The position numbers and the translations under genes were made by a program. Of a stretch of 5,292 nucleotides of DNA, positions 5,050-5,292 are shown piece after piece (the first letter of the stretch is position 1; each line of letters opens with the position of its first letter). A model generated the notes under the pieces. That model was not told where the DNA came from and did no database searches. It saw only the letters and a list, made by a program, of their open reading frames with translations. The stretch covers positions 1-5,292 of the forward strand of contig CALANS010000208.1 in NCBI GenBank assembly GCA_937926105.1. Direction: 5' to 3'. The stretch comes from an uncultured Actinomycetes bacterium (GTDB taxonomy: Bacteria > Actinomycetota > Actinomycetes > Mycobacteriales > Nakamurellaceae).

Positions 5050-5292
5050 TTGAGCGAAGCGGCGGTCGGCCAGGTGCTATTGGTCGAGGATGACGAGGTG
5101 ATCGGCTCAGCGCTGGCCGAAGCGCTCGGCGCCGCTCGTCATCGGGTCCAATGGTGTCACGACGGCCGGTCCGCGATCGAATCCATCGGCGCGGGGTTCG
5201 GGCCGGACCTGGTGCTCCTGGACCTCGGGCTGCCTGACAGCGACGGGATCGACATCTGCCGGGCGATCCGCGTCAGGCTGCCGGCCGCCGTG
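5050..5292 (+). CDS. Second response regulator, receiver domain only (runs off the window)
   Basis: The frame reads QVLLVEDDEVIGSALAEAL, then HDGRSAI and LVLLDLGLPDSDGIDICRAIR. This is a clear receiver domain with the acidic pair in VEDDE and phospho-acceptor Asp at 5221-5223. The DLGLPD form is frequent in OmpR-family regulators, but the output domain lies beyond base 5292, so the class is not proven. The start is ambiguous: TTG 5050 (preceded by GGTGA), GTG 5074, GTG 5026 and an ATG at 4954 overlapping the DedA end are all in frame. TTG 5050 is chosen because it gives a normal-length lead-in before the first strand. The gene begins about 55 bases after the DedA stop with no terminator visible between, so it may share the operon. 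A partner kinase, if present, would be downstream. Confidence 0.88.
   Translation, partial: MSEAAVGQVLLVEDDEVIGSALAEALGAARHRVQWCHDGRSAIESIGAGFGPDLVLLDLGLPDSDGIDICRAIRVRLPAAV

Overview
The window looks like chromosomal DNA of a high-GC actinobacterium. The codons end almost always in G or C, GTG starts are used, and genes are packed with 4-base start/stop overlaps. The protein types fit the Mycobacteriales side (Gordonia/Rhodococcus/Nocardia/Mycobacterium-like), but I cannot name a genus. I see no mobile element, tRNA, rRNA or CRISPR.

Layout. Bases 2-49 hold what is probably the last 15 codons of a plus-strand gene. A strong GC-rich hairpin (111-137) separates it from a convergent minus-strand two-component operon. 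That operon is an OmpR/PhoB-type response regulator (2273 down to 1581) followed, with a GTGA overlap, by a membrane sensor histidine kinase (1584 down to 145). The 2274-2453 gap is a divergent control region. From it a plus-strand operon runs: a short candidate leader ORF (2413-2454), a GT28/MGDG-synthase-like glycosyltransferase (2454-3536), a NodB-fold polysaccharide deacetylase (3533-4246, ATGA overlap) and a DedA/SNARE-associated family membrane protein (4290-4994). The window ends inside the receiver domain of a second response regulator (about 5050-5292 and beyond).

How the parts may work together. The control region contains four exact copies of the hexamer CTGAAG/CTTCAG. They form two tandem pairs with an 11-base period, facing each other around one centre (2330). 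Tandem half-sites about 11 bases apart are what OmpR/PhoB-class regulators bind, and the regulator encoded next door is of that class. The simplest inference is that it controls both itself and the glycosyltransferase-deacetylase-DedA operon. The three operon products suggest an envelope pathway: a cytoplasmic enzyme that glycosylates a lipid, an enzyme that removes acyl groups from a sugar, and a membrane protein of a family that includes undecaprenyl-phosphate translocases. The glycosyltransferase start codon overlaps the stop of the leader ORF, which carries the only strong Shine-Dalgarno sequence in the region, so expression may depend on translational coupling. The pathway's substrate and the kinase's signal cannot be read from the sequence.
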